Source of the DNA: Pelagibius sp.
GTDB taxonomy: Bacteria; Pseudomonadota; Alphaproteobacteria; Kiloniellales; Kiloniellaceae
Length of the DNA: 64,000 nt
Direction of reading: 5' to 3'
Assembly: GCF_028289705.1 (NCBI RefSeq)
Contig: NZ_JANQOI010000017.1
Location: 62,001 to 126,000 of the forward strand
Numbering within the stretch: the stretch's first letter is position 1; each line of letters opens with the position of its first letter. Positions 17,564-27,075 of the stretch are shown here, in pieces. Made by a program: the position numbers and the translations under genes. The notes below the pieces were generated by a model that was not told where the DNA came from, did no database searches, and worked only from the letters and a program-made list of their open reading frames with translations.

Positions 17564-18745
17564 ATGAGCGATGCCGGAGCAGCCGGGGGAGCGGCGCGCA
17601 GCGCGACCGCCCCCGCAGCGCGTCAGCGCTGGGAGCCCTGGAACGATCCCAGCCAGCGCCCCCACGTTGAAATCGTCGATGTGACCAAGCGTTTCGGCGA
17701 CTTCGTCGCTGTCAACAACATCTCGCTGGACATTTTTCAGGGGGAGTTCTTTTCCCTGCTCGGGCCGTCGGGCTGCGGCAAGACCACGCTCTTGCGCATG
17801 CTGGCGGGCTTCGAACTGCCCAGCGAAGGCCAGATCCTGCTGGAGGGGGAAGACATGTCCGGCGTGCCGCCCTACGAGCGGCCGGTCAACATGATGTTCC
17901 AATCCTACGCCCTGTTCCCGCACATGAACGTGGAGAAGAACATCGCCTTCGGCCTGAAGCAGGACCGGGTCCCCAAGCCGGAGATCGAACGGCGGGTCGC
18001 CGAGGTGATCGAGATGGTGCAGCTCGGCCCCTTCGCCCGGCGCAAGCCCCACCAGCTCTCCGGCGGCCAACGCCAGCGCGTGGCCCTCGCGCGCTCTCTC
18101 GTCAAGAAGCCGAAGATGCTGCTGCTCGACGAACCGCTGGGGGCGCTGGACAAGAACCTGCGCACCCAGACCCAGTTCGAGCTGATGAACATCCAGGAAG
18201 AGACCGGCATCACCTTCGTGATCGTCACCCACGATCAGGAAGAGGCGATGACGGTATCCAGCCGGATCGCGGTGATGGATCACGGCAAGATCGTGCAGGT
18301 CTCCACCCCGGCAGAGCTCTATGAGTACCCGGATTCCCGCTACGTGGCAGATTTCATTGGAGAGGTGAACATCCTGGAAGGCCATGTCGAGGCCCGGGAG
18401 GGCGACCATCATCTGGTGCAAAGCAGCGAGGCCGGCTGCACGGTGCGGACCGGCCCCAGCGGCGAGGAACCGGCCGGCCGCCAGGTCTGGATCGCCATTC
18501 GCCCGGAAAAGCTGCAGATCTCCCTTGAGGCGCCCGACGATCAGTCGACCAACTGCATGGCAGGAGAGGTCTGGGATATCGGCTACCTCGGCAACCTCTC
18601 GATCTATCACGTGAAGCTGGACAGCGGGAAAATGGTGACGGCGACCCAGGCCAACATGGCTCGCCTGATCGAACGGCCGATCACCTGGGAGGACCGGGTC
18701 TATCTGACCTGGGCGCCGGATGCCGCCGTCGTGCTGCTGAGCTGA
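17564..18745 (+). CDS. potG: Polyamine ABC transporter ATP-binding protein (PotG-like)
   Basis: A 393-residue ATPase of the spermidine/putrescine family. After a 35-residue low-complexity N-terminus come Walker A LLGPSGCGKTTLLRM, Q loop MMFQSYALFPHM, signature LSGGQRQRVALARSL, Walker B LLLDEPLGALD and switch His in VTHDQEEAM. The C-terminal third (about 280-393) is a TOBE/OB regulatory domain. ATG 17564 has a strong GGGGGAG ribosome binding site. It energises import with the two permeases downstream. Confidence 0.93.
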   Translation: MSDAGAAGGAARSATAPAARQRWEPWNDPSQRPHVEIVDVTKRFGDFVAVNNISLDIFQGEFFSLLGPSGCGKTTLLRMLAGFELPSEGQILLEGEDMSGVPPYERPVNMMFQSYALFPHMNVEKNIAFGLKQDRVPKPEIERRVAEVIEMVQLGPFARRKPHQLSGGQRQRVALARSLVKKPKMLLLDEPLGALDKNLRTQTQFELMNIQEETGITFVIVTHDQEEAMTVSSRIAVMDHGKIVQVSTPAELYEYPDSRYVADFIGEVNILEGHVEAREGDHHLVQSSEAGCTVRTGPSGEEPAGRQVWIAIRPEKLQISLEAPDDQSTNCMAGEVWDIGYLGNLSIYHVKLDSGKMVTATQANMARLIERPITWEDRVYLTWAPDAAVVLLS

Positions 18746-18756
18746 GCGGTCGCCCC

Positions 18757-19806
18757 TTGTCCAAGCCCGAAGACAGCCCCAGCCAAGGCACCCCCAGCCA
18801 AGGCCCCAAGGTCGCCTACATGAGCGGGCGCGATGCAACCGCCGGCGGCCTGGCCGGAGTCCATCAGCGCCTGCTTCTGATCCCGCCCTACCGGCTGCTG
18901 GCCGCCCTGCTCAGGCGTATCGGCCTCACGGGACACGGCCTGGTCATCGCGGTGCCCTACCTCTGGCTGCTGGCCTTTTTCCTGGCGCCCTTCCTGATCG
19001 TCCTGAAGATCAGCTTTGCCGAAGTCATCATCGCCCAGCCCCCCTACACGCCGCTCTTCGAGTTCGTCGAGGACGGCTTCATCTCCATCAAGGCCAGCCT
19101 GGAGAACTATCTGTTCCTGCTGGAGGACAGTCTCTACTGGAAATCCTACCTCTCCTCCCTGCGCATCGCGCTGATCTCCACAGCGCTGGCCCTGCTGCTG
19201 GGCTATCCCATCGCCTACGCCATGGCGCGAGCGCCCAAGCGCTGGCGCTTCGCGCTTCTGATGATGGTGATCCTGCCGTTCTGGACCTCCTTCCTGATCC
19301 GCGTCTACGCCTGGATCGGCATTCTGAAGAAAGAGGGCCTCTTGAACCTGGCGCTGATCGAGCTGGGCCTCATTTCGGAACCGCTGACCATCCTCAACAC
19401 CGACATCGCGGTCTTCATCGGCATCGTCTATTCCTACCTGCCCTTCATGGTGCTGCCGCTCTACGCCAACCTGGAGAAGATGGACCTCAGCCTGCTGGAG
19501 GCGGCCGCCGACCTGGGCTGCCGGCCGGCCAAGGCCTTCTGGGTGATCACCGTGCCCCAGTCCATACCCGGCATCATCGCCGGCTGCTTCCTGGTCTTCA
19601 TCCCCGCGGTCGGGGAGTTCGTCATCCCCGACCTGCTCGGCGGCTCCGAGACGCTGATGATCGGCAAGACGCTCTGGTCGGAGTTCTTCAACAACCGCGA
19701 CTGGCCGCTGTCCTCCGCCGTGGCCGTAGTCCTGCTGCTGGTGCTGGTCATTCCCATCGTGCTGTTCCAGCGCATGCAGGAACGCAGCGCCCAGGCCGGG
19801 GGCTGA
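18757..19806 (+). CDS. potH: Polyamine ABC transporter permease 1 (PotH/PotB-like)
   Basis: A 349-residue permease with six main hydrophobic segments and the EAA coupling loop (EAAADLGCRPAKAFWVITVP). TTG 18757, 11 bases after the potG stop, gives a 50-residue hydrophilic N-terminus; ATG 18820 is an equally possible start and would still keep every membrane segment. It forms the translocation pore with the next gene. Confidence 0.9.
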   Translation: MSKPEDSPSQGTPSQGPKVAYMSGRDATAGGLAGVHQRLLLIPPYRLLAALLRRIGLTGHGLVIAVPYLWLLAFFLAPFLIVLKISFAEVIIAQPPYTPLFEFVEDGFISIKASLENYLFLLEDSLYWKSYLSSLRIALISTALALLLGYPIAYAMARAPKRWRFALLMMVILPFWTSFLIRVYAWIGILKKEGLLNLALIELGLISEPLTILNTDIAVFIGIVYSYLPFMVLPLYANLEKMDLSLLEAAADLGCRPAKAFWVITVPQSIPGIIAGCFLVFIPAVGEFVIPDLLGGSETLMIGKTLWSEFFNNRDWPLSSAVAVVLLLVLVIPIVLFQRMQERSAQAGG

Positions 19807-19810
19807 TCCC

Positions 19811-20632
19811 ATGAAACAGGGACTGACCTGGTTCAACCTCGGCTCGCTGGCCATCGGCTTTCTGTTCCTCTATCTGCCCATCGCCCTGCTGGTGATCTAC
19901 AGCTTCAACGAGTCGCGCCTGGTCACGGTCTGGGCCGGCTTCTCGACCAAGTGGTACGGCGAGATGCTGCGCAATGAGTCCCTGATGAACGCAGCCTGGG
20001 TCACCCTGAAGGTGGCCTTCTTCGCCTCCACCATCGCCACCGTGCTGGGGACGCTGTCAGGCCTGATCATGGCCCGCTTCGGGGCCTTTCGCGGCCGCAC
20101 CCTGTTTTCCGGGATGATCTACGCGCCGCTGGTAATGCCCGAGGTGATCACCGGGCTTTCCCTGCTGCTGATGTTCGTCGCCATCTCTCTGGACCGCGGC
20201 ATGGTGACCGTCACCATCGCGCATACCACCTTTGCCATGTGCTATGTCGCGGTGGTGGTGCAGTCGCGCCTGGTCAGCTTCGACCGCTCGATCGAGGAAG
20301 CGGCCATGGACCTGGGCTGCCCGCCGGGGCAGACCTTCCTCAAGATCACCCTGCCGGTGATCGCGCCGGCAGTGGTCGCCGGCTGGCTGCTGTCCTTCAC
20401 CCTCTCCCTCGACGACTTGGTCATCGCCAGCTTCACCACCGGGCCCGGCGCCACCACCCTGCCGATGAAGATCTACAGCCAGGTGCGCCTGGGCGTCACG
20501 CCGGAGATCAACGCCGTCTGCACCATCCTGGTGGGCTTGGTGGCCACCGGCGTTCTGGCCGCCTCCATCGTGACCCGCCGCCAGGAACTGCGCCGGGAAC
20601 AGGAAGAGCGGGAGGCGCTGGCGGCGCCTTAG
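19811..20632 (+). CDS. potI: Polyamine ABC transporter permease 2 (PotI/PotC-like)
   Basis: A 273-residue permease with six membrane segments, the EAA loop EEAAMDLGCPPGQTFLKITL and the family-typical SFTLSLDDLVIASFTTGPG. ATG 19811 follows the upstream stop by four bases. It is the last gene of the potFGHI-type operon. The C-terminus is charged (RRQELRREQEEREAL). Confidence 0.93.
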   Translation: MKQGLTWFNLGSLAIGFLFLYLPIALLVIYSFNESRLVTVWAGFSTKWYGEMLRNESLMNAAWVTLKVAFFASTIATVLGTLSGLIMARFGAFRGRTLFSGMIYAPLVMPEVITGLSLLLMFVAISLDRGMVTVTIAHTTFAMCYVAVVVQSRLVSFDRSIEEAAMDLGCPPGQTFLKITLPVIAPAVVAGWLLSFTLSLDDLVIASFTTGPGATTLPMKIYSQVRLGVTPEINAVCTILVGLVATGVLAASIVTRRQELRREQEEREALAAP

Positions 20633-20818
20633 AATCTTTCATGTTTTGACGGCACCGGCCCGCACCCCTTCCCGGCCACCCCCCGATTGTTTCAATGGGC
20701 GATTATCCTAGTGGGTGGCCGGGTGGGGGCGCGGGCCGGAACCGTTTCGACGTCAGTCGAAAACACTTGGCCCGCCAGGGAGTTTTCCCGGGCCGCGCAA
20801 TTCGCTACAAGTCCTGCC

Positions 20819-22072
20819 GTGTCCGCACTCCTGGAACCTCTTGCCGGTACCCGAAGCCGCCACGACCGCCTCGCCGTGGTCCTTTCGCTCTTCGGCCTGC
20901 TGTTGCCGCTGCTCGGCCTGCTTGCGCCCAAGGCCGTGGTGCCGCTCGTCCTGGTGACGGCAGGCCTCGCCGCGGTGCTCCTGGGCAGGCGGGCCCTGCC
21001 CTGGCAGATCATGGACCGGCCCATTACTCTGGCCTTCGGGCTCCTGACCCTCTGGTGTCTGATCGCTTCGCTCTGGACCTTCGCCCCCGGCGAAGCAGCG
21101 GCGCTGGCGCTACGCGTCGCTGTTCTTTTGCTGGTCTTGATTTACCTCTGCGCGCTCGCGGCAAGCCTCGACCATCGACAGCGGCGTGTCGCCGCCCTCG
21201 GCTTTGCTCTCGGCATGGCGCTGACCGTCGTTTTGGTGGTCGTCGAGTTCAGCTTCGGCTTCCCGGTCTCTTCGGCGCTCAAGGGCGACCTCGACCGCGC
21301 CGCCTTTAACTACGAGTATCATGCCTTTTCGCGCCTCAACCGAGGGATTTCGGCGCTGGCAATTCTGATCTGGCCGCTGGCGGCCCTGTGCTGGGATCGC
21401 GGCTGGCGGGCCCGTGCCCTCGCCCTACCGTCGGCCCTGTTCGCGCTCGTCATGGCATCCCAGTCATCCGCCGCGCTCCTCGGCCTTGGGTTGGGGATTC
21501 TCGCCGCAGCCATCGCGGCCCTGGGGCGCAGGGCCGGGCGCCTGGTCCTGGCGCTGGCAGTGGCCGGCGCCCTTTTGGCGGGCCCGGGCTTTGCCAAACT
21601 GATGAAAGCGGCGGAGTTGGACCAAGCCAGCTATCTCAGCGAAACGGCCAACTACCGGGTGCACATCTGGGACTTCGTCGCCGACCGCATACTGGAGCGC
21701 CCGCTCTTCGGCTGGGGGTTCGACTCCTCACCATCGATCCCGACCGAAGGTGTGACCCCGTTCAGGGCCGACAAGAACGTCATCCCCTCCCACCCCCACA
21801 ACGGGCCGCTGCAGATCCTCCTCGAACTGGGCTACGTCGGCGGCACCTTGACCATCGCGGTGCTGTTCCTGCTTGGCCGAAAGCTGGACGGCCTGCCGGC
21901 GCCGGTGCGGGTTTGCGGTCAGGCTATGTTCATCACCATTCTTGCAATTGCGTCGAGCGCCTACGGCCTGTGGCAAAGCCATTGGCTGACCATGATGGGC
22001 GCCGCAGCGATGATTTTGGTGTTGGCTCTGCCCAGTAGCCCCGACGAACGGAAGACGGCCCCGCCCGACTGA
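20819..22072 (+). CDS. O-antigen ligase-like (WaaL/Wzy family) membrane protein
   Basis: A polytopic inner-membrane protein of about 417 residues with roughly ten to twelve hydrophobic segments and one large periplasmic loop (about 275-345) that ends in SHPHNGPLQILLELGYVGG. The loop His in this last motif is the hallmark of O-antigen ligases and polymerases. FNYEYHAFSRLNRGISAL and RVHIWDFVADRILERPLFGWG also fit the Wzy_C family. GTG 20819 is the best start; the frame is open to TTG 20687, but that 44-residue extension is not membrane-like. It is alone between the pot operon and the convergent cys genes. Confidence 0.85.
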   Translation: MSALLEPLAGTRSRHDRLAVVLSLFGLLLPLLGLLAPKAVVPLVLVTAGLAAVLLGRRALPWQIMDRPITLAFGLLTLWCLIASLWTFAPGEAAALALRVAVLLLVLIYLCALAASLDHRQRRVAALGFALGMALTVVLVVVEFSFGFPVSSALKGDLDRAAFNYEYHAFSRLNRGISALAILIWPLAALCWDRGWRARALALPSALFALVMASQSSAALLGLGLGILAAAIAALGRRAGRLVLALAVAGALLAGPGFAKLMKAAELDQASYLSETANYRVHIWDFVADRILERPLFGWGFDSSPSIPTEGVTPFRADKNVIPSHPHNGPLQILLELGYVGGTLTIAVLFLLGRKLDGLPAPVRVCGQAMFITILAIASSAYGLWQSHWLTMMGAAAMILVLALPSSPDERKTAPPD

Positions 22073-22107
22073 GAAGGCCGGCGGATCCCTGTAATGGCCT
22101 ACGGGAC

Positions 22108-24051
22108 TTAGTCGGCGCGCTTCTTCAGGGTGAAGGCGTCTTCGATATACCTGATGATGCGGCCGACGGACTCGGAGACATCCTCGACTGCCGTGTCGAC
22201 GACGAGATCGGGCGATTCCGGCGGCTCGTAGGGGGCAGAGATACCGGTGAACTGCGGGATCTCGCCGGCACGCGCCTTTTTGTAGAGGCCCTTGGGATCG
22301 CGCTGCTCACAGGTCTCCACGTCGGCCTTGATGAAGATCTCGTGAAACCGTCCCGGTGCCGAGGCACGGGCACGGTCACGATCCACCCGGTAGGGCGAGA
22401 TGAAGGCGGTGATACAGATGATCCCGGAATCGGCGAAAAGCGCCGCGGCCTCGCCCACACGGCGGATGTTCTCGGTGCGATCCTCCGGCGAGAAACCAAG
22501 GTTGGCGTTCAGCCCCCGCCGCACGTTGTCGCCATCCAGCACGTAGACCTGATAGCCCCTGGCGAAGAGCCGCTGCTCGACCTCCATCGCCAGGGTGGAC
22601 TTGCCGGCGCCGGACAGGCCGGTGAACCACAGCACGCCACCGTGGTGGCCGTTGCGCGCGGCGCGGGAGTCGGCGGTCAGGCTGTGCTCGACCGATATGA
22701 CGTTGGTGGACTTCACGGCGATCGCCTGGCGCTGGTCCGGCAGTCCTTCCATGAAAATCACGCCGCCGCCGACGGTGTCGTAGTCCTCGACCAGCACGAA
22801 GCGGCCGGTCCTGGAGAGATCGCCATAGTCGTCCAGGGCGAGCACATGGCGGCTGTAGAGGGTCACCTCGGCCACGGCATTGCGCTCGACCGCATCGCCT
22901 GGGCTGTTCTGCAGGGTCTGGGTATCGACGATGCGTTCGATCGACTTCACCCGGACCTCGGCTTCCTGGGTCAGCAGCTTCAGCTTGTAGCTGTCGCCTT
23001 CCTTGAGCGGCTTGTGGCCGAGCCAGAAGAGCCGCGCGTGGAAAGTGGTGCTGAGCTTCGGCGGGTTCTCCGTGTGACTGACGACTTCGCCGCGCTCGAC
23101 GAAGAGCTGCTCGTCCAGGGTGATGCCCACCGACTCCCCCGCCGCCGCCGTGTCGGGGGCGCTGCCCTGCGGCCAGGCCTCGATGGAGCGGACCTTCGCG
23201 GTCTTGTTGGACGGCGAGAAGAGCACCGTGTCGCCGACGGAGATGGCACCGGACTCGATCCGCCCGGCCAGGACGCGCCGGGCATCGAACTTGTAGACGT
23301 CCTGAATGGGCATCCGCAGCGGCTGGGCGCCGATGCCCGGATGGCCATGGAAGCCGTCCAGGGCCGAGATCACCGTCGGCCCGTCGTACCAGGGCGTCCG
23401 CTCTGAGCGGCCGGCAATGTTGTCGCCGCCGCGCGCGGAGATGGGCACGATCACCAGGGGGGCCGAGCCGATGGACTTCAGATAGTCGGAGATCTGCTGC
23501 GAGACTTCGTCGAAGCGCGCCTGGCTGTAATCCACCAGGTCCATCTTGTTGATCACCACGGCGATCTGCTGAACGCCCAGCAGGTGCAGGAGATAGGCGT
23601 GGCGGCGGGACTGCTCACGCACGCCCTCTTCCGCATCCACCACCATGATCGCCGCATCGGCGCTGGCGGCGCCGCTGACCATGTTCTTGAGGAACTCGCG
23701 GTGACCCGGCGCGTCGATGATCACATAGTCGCGCAGCGCGGTCTTGAACCAGATCTGCGTGGTGTCGATGGTCACCGCCTGGTCGCGTTCGGCCTGGAAG
23801 GCATCCAGGATGAAGGACCACTCCACCTCCATGCCGCGGCGCGCGGAAACCTCTTTGAGCTCCTCGAACTTGCCCGGCGGCAGGGAATCGGTGTCGTGCA
23901 GCAGCCGGCCGATCAGCGACGACTTGCCGTGGTCGACGTGGCCGACGATCACGATGCGGTGGAGCGCGCGCTCACCGACCGTTTCGTCCTCGCCCGGCAG
24001 AGCCAGGTTTTCCGTCGCATCTTCAGGCAAGGTGGTGCTGTCCTCGCTCAT
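22108..24051 (-). CDS. cysNC: Bifunctional sulfate adenylyltransferase subunit 1 / adenylylsulfate kinase (CysN-CysC fusion, NodQ-like)
   Basis: A 647-residue fusion. The N-terminal EF-Tu-like GTPase has P-loop [15 protein letters not shown] (about 36-50), [11 protein letters not shown] and NKMD, followed by two beta-barrel domains. The C-terminal APS kinase has its own P-loop [13 protein letters not shown] near residue 475 and [10 protein letters not shown]. With CysD it makes APS from ATP and sulfate at the cost of GTP, then PAPS. ATG 24051 lies 17 bases after the cysD stop. No sulfite-forming reductase gene is nearby, so the PAPS may serve sulfation. Confidence 0.95.
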   Translation of the reverse strand: MSEDSTTLPEDATENLALPGEDETVGERALHRIVIVGHVDHGKSSLIGRLLHDTDSLPPGKFEELKEVSARRGMEVEWSFILDAFQAERDQAVTIDTTQIWFKTALRDYVIIDAPGHREFLKNMVSGAASADAAIMVVDAEEGVREQSRRHAYLLHLLGVQQIAVVINKMDLVDYSQARFDEVSQQISDYLKSIGSAPLVIVPISARGGDNIAGRSERTPWYDGPTVISALDGFHGHPGIGAQPLRMPIQDVYKFDARRVLAGRIESGAISVGDTVLFSPSNKTAKVRSIEAWPQGSAPDTAAAGESVGITLDEQLFVERGEVVSHTENPPKLSTTFHARLFWLGHKPLKEGDSYKLKLLTQEAEVRVKSIERIVDTQTLQNSPGDAVERNAVAEVTLYSRHVLALDDYGDLSRTGRFVLVEDYDTVGGGVIFMEGLPDQRQAIAVKSTNVISVEHSLTADSRAARNGHHGGVLWFTGLSGAGKSTLAMEVEQRLFARGYQVYVLDGDNVRRGLNANLGFSPEDRTENIRRVGEAAALFADSGIICITAFISPYRVDRDRARASAPGRFHEIFIKADVETCEQRDPKGLYKKARAGEIPQFTGISAPYEPPESPDLVVDTAVEDVSESVGRIIRYIEDAFTLKKRAD

Positions 24052-24068
24052 TGCTGGGCCGCTCCCGT

Positions 24069-24863
24069 CTACATGTAGCCGGTGGCGCGCAGGCGCTCAA
24101 AGGCGTCTTCGCGCTCGTGGTCCATGGCCCGGCCGGCCCGTTCCGCCGTCTTGGTGGTCTGCAGCTCGGCGATGATATCGTCGAGGGTGGCCGCATCGGA
24201 GTCGATGGGGTGGGTGATGTCCTCGTCGCCCAGGGAGCGATAGCGCTTGCCGTCGCGCGCGAAGTAGAGCGGCACGATGGGAATGCCCTCGCGCCGGGTA
24301 TAGAGCCAGATGTCCAGCTCCGTCCAATGCAGCAGCGGGTGGATGCGGATGTGGGCGCCGGGCGGGAAGTCGGTCTTGTACTGGTCCCAGAACTCCGGCG
24401 GCTGGTCGCGGAAGTCCCACTGGCCGGTCTCGTCGCGGGGGCTGAAGACCCGCTCCTTGGCCCGGGTGGCCTGTTCGTCGCGGCGGATGCCGGCGATCAC
24501 CGCCCGCAACTCATACTTCGCAATGGCCGTGCGCAGCCCCTCGGTCTTGCGCGCCGCCGAGCGCGCCGCCGGCGGCAGGCTCGGGTCGACCGCCTCGATG
24601 GGCGGGCATTCCTCGCGGCGGAAGTCGAGCTTCCACTCCGCCGCATAGCGGTCGCGGAAGGCGTACATCTCCTTGAACTTCTTGCCGGTGTCCACGTGCA
24701 TCACCGGAAAGGGCACATGGCCGAAGAAGGCCTTGCGCGCCAGCCACAGCATCACGTTGGAATCCTTGCCGAGAGACCACAGCATGGCCAACGGCTCGAT
24801 GCGGTTGTAGGCCTCGCGCAGGATGTAGACGGATTGGGCTTCCAGTTCGTCCAAACGGTCCAT
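24069..24863 (-). CDS. cysD: Sulfate adenylyltransferase subunit 2 (CysD)
   Basis: A 264-residue PAPS-reductase-fold pyrophosphatase-type enzyme. The PP-loop is [13 protein letters not shown], followed by [20 protein letters not shown], and the C-terminal half carries [20 protein letters not shown] and the basic CysD signature [14 protein letters not shown]. It forms a heterodimer with CysN. AAGGAAG precedes ATG 24863. It is first in the cysD-cysNC operon. Confidence 0.95.
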   Translation of the reverse strand: MDRLDELEAQSVYILREAYNRIEPLAMLWSLGKDSNVMLWLARKAFFGHVPFPVMHVDTGKKFKEMYAFRDRYAAEWKLDFRREECPPIEAVDPSLPPAARSAARKTEGLRTAIAKYELRAVIAGIRRDEQATRAKERVFSPRDETGQWDFRDQPPEFWDQYKTDFPPGAHIRIHPLLHWTELDIWLYTRREGIPIVPLYFARDGKRYRSLGDEDITHPIDSDAATLDDIIAELQTTKTAERAGRAMDHEREDAFERLRATGYM

Positions 24864-25027
24864 CTTGGAAGACTTCCTTGGGAAGATGCTGCAGGCGCGA
24901 AGGGCTTAGCGCCTTTGCCAACGCGAATCAAGGTTCATAAGGGGGTGGAGGATAGCCGACCTATGGTTAACACAGGCCTAGTCTGCTTCCCGCGGCGGCG
25001 CCGAAAATGCTTTGGAAAATGAGAGCG

Positions 25028-26008
25028 TTAGACGCGGTGGTAGTCGCGGTACCACTGCACGAAGCGCGGAATGCCCTGGTCTATGGTCACCCGCGGCTCG
25101 AAGCCGAGATCGCGGCGCGCCGGCTCGATATCCGCGTAGGTCTCCTTGACGTCGCCCGGCTGCATCTCGGCGAACTCGCGGATGGCCTTGCGCCCGCAGG
25201 CCTCCTCGATCAGTTCGACGAAGCGCAGCAGCGGTTCGGAGCGGTGGTTGCCGAGGTTGTAGACGGCATTCGGCGGCTGTCCGTTCTGCGCCTGGGGCGG
25301 CCGGTCAACGACGGCCAAAACGCCGGCGACGATGTCGTCGATGTAGGTGAAGTCGCGGCGCATGTCGCCGTGGTTGAAGATGCGGATCGGCTGCCCTTCG
25401 AAGATGGCCCGGGTGAAGATGTAGGCCGACATGTCCGGCCGGCCCCAGGGCCCATAGACGGTGAAGAACCGCAGCCCGGTGCTGGGCAGCTCATAGAGGT
25501 GGGTATAGCAGTGGGTCATCAGCTCGTCGGCGCGTTTGGTGGCGGCGTAGAGTGAGATCGGCTGATCGACCCGCTGGTCGACGGAAAAGGGCAGTTCCTT
25601 GTTGCCGCCGTAGACCGACGAGGACGACGCATAGACGAAGTGGCGCAGCTTGGTCAGCCGCCGGGCCAGTTCCATCATGCAGAGATGGCCCATGAGGTTC
25701 GTCTGTATGTAGGCGAAGGGATTTTCCAGCGAGTAGCGCACCCCGGCCTGGGCGGCCAGGTGAACCATCTCGGTCACCTCCGGGAACTCCTTGGCGAGCC
25801 CGAGCACCGCGTCCTTGTCGGAAATGTCCAACTGACGGAATGTGAAACCATTGTGACCGGAGAGGCGATCCAGCCGCGCCTGCTTCAGCGCCGGATCGTA
25901 ATAGTCGTTCAGGTTGTCGACTCCGATGACTGCCTGGCCGCGCTCGATCAGCCGGCTGGCCACATGAAACCCAATGAAACCGGCAGCACCGGTCACGATG
26001 ATGGACAT
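25028..26008 (-). CDS. UDP-glucuronate 4-epimerase-like NAD-dependent epimerase
   Basis: A 326-residue short-chain epimerase. It has the Rossmann motif VTGAAGFIGFHVASRL, then GVDNLNDYYDPALKQARL, which is the mark of UDP-glucuronate 4-epimerases (LpsL/CapI type), the catalytic SSSSVYGG and YAATKRADE (Ser, Tyr, Lys), and FFTVYGPWGRPDM. It would convert UDP-GlcA to UDP-GalA for surface polysaccharide. ATG 26008 has AAGGAAG five bases upstream. It is transcribed alone; its neighbours are sulfate activation and an exonuclease. Confidence 0.92.
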   Translation of the reverse strand: MSIIVTGAAGFIGFHVASRLIERGQAVIGVDNLNDYYDPALKQARLDRLSGHNGFTFRQLDISDKDAVLGLAKEFPEVTEMVHLAAQAGVRYSLENPFAYIQTNLMGHLCMMELARRLTKLRHFVYASSSSVYGGNKELPFSVDQRVDQPISLYAATKRADELMTHCYTHLYELPSTGLRFFTVYGPWGRPDMSAYIFTRAIFEGQPIRIFNHGDMRRDFTYIDDIVAGVLAVVDRPPQAQNGQPPNAVYNLGNHRSEPLLRFVELIEEACGRKAIREFAEMQPGDVKETYADIEPARRDLGFEPRVTIDQGIPRFVQWYRDYHRV

Positions 26009-26266
26009 TGGCTTCCTTTCATTGGGGCTCTCCACGCGCGCCGGGCGGCACGGACAGGCCCCTGTCCTATCGGTTCGACACCACCTGTCTGATCAGCCCC
26101 GACTCTGGTAGCCCCGGCCGGCCCGCCAGGGCGCGGACAATCCCTGCGGCTTGTGGATTTCTCGGGGGTCAACTAGCAGGTCTCGGCAGCGAGGCAAAGT
26201 CTCAAAGTCGCGACGCTTGGAACCCGGCCTGCCGCCGGCTCCATCACTGGGTTCTACGCGGGGGCT

Positions 26267-26839
26267 TTAGAGGGCCTCGGCCACGCCGGTTCGGAGGATC
26301 CGGACCACCGAGCGTGCATCGTCGATGGCCCGGTGCGCGGTGCCCTCAGGCGGCAGGCCCACCTTCCTGAGAGCGCCGTCCAGCCCCATCCCGCGCCGAA
26401 GCTTGAGGTGCTTGGCAAAGGCTTCCTTGACGTTCACGTAAGGCAGGGCCTCGAAGGGGTTGTCGATTCCGTGCTTGGCGCAGTCCCGGCCGATCTGCGC
26501 GCCGTCGTAATTGCCCCAGGCAGCCAGGGTGAAATCCCCCGCCTCTGTAGCCCAGCGGTGGAACGCCTGCAGGGCTTCGGGAAACCGCGGCGCAGAGTCG
26601 ACGTCGGACTGGCGGATCGTGGTCAGCTCGGTACAGAAGGCCGAGAGCTTCGGCGCCATGAAGGGCCGCACGAAGGTTTGAAACTCGGGCGTCATGGTGC
26701 CCGGAGTCTCAGGCGCCTCATCCGGGCCGGGCAGGCTGAACCGAACGGCGCCGATTTCGATGATTTCCGAGGGAGCCTGCTCCTTGCCCCGGTGCCAGCA
26801 GGTTGCCTCCAGGTCAAAGACCACGTAGCGCTTTGCCAT
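26267..26839 (-). CDS. DEDDh-type 3'-5' exonuclease (KapD/ERI-1-like)
   Basis: A protein of about 190 residues with the RNase T/DnaQ fold. Exo I is YVVFDLEATCW (metal Asp and Glu), Exo II lies around AAWGNYDGAQI and Exo III is GTAHRAIDDARSVV with the catalytic His and Asp. Small exonucleases of this branch act on RNA or single-stranded DNA. ATG 26839 starts directly before the conserved beta strand; ATG 26896 is possible but adds a non-conserved stretch. It is divergent from the glycan cluster across a 236-base region that contains a palindromic operator candidate. Confidence 0.85.
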   Translation of the reverse strand: MAKRYVVFDLEATCWHRGKEQAPSEIIEIGAVRFSLPGPDEAPETPGTMTPEFQTFVRPFMAPKLSAFCTELTTIRQSDVDSAPRFPEALQAFHRWATEAGDFTLAAWGNYDGAQIGRDCAKHGIDNPFEALPYVNVKEAFAKHLKLRRGMGLDGALRKVGLPPEGTAHRAIDDARSVVRILRTGVAEAL

Positions 26840-26950
26840 CTTAAACTTCTGACCGGCGGTTTCCGGCCCTGACAGTTCCTTCAATTCACGCCGCATATAG
26901 CCCGCAAGATAAACACAAATCAATGAAATTGTTCGGCTTTTCAAATTTCT

Positions 26951-26996
26951 GTTCATAATCAGAACATTGACAGAGGCAACCCTTCGAGAGTAGACA
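26951..26996 (+). promoter_or_regulatory. Palindromic operator GTTC-N7-GAAC abutting a TTGACA promoter (glycan cluster start)
   Basis: GTTC at 26951-26954 and GAAC at 26962-26965 form a palindrome; one base later comes TTGACA (26967-26972), an 18-base spacer and TAGACA (26991-26996). The same arrangement recurs at 31511-31557 before the winged-helix regulator. This part of the gap is AT-rich and serves the + strand gene at 27076, and perhaps the divergent exonuclease gene. Confidence 0.5.
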
Positions 26997-27075
26997 GAGC
27001 CAACGGGCGGGCCGGGCGCCGAGTCCCGCCGGATGCGTGCACCCGGCTTCCAATCCGGCACGTCAAAGGGAAACC

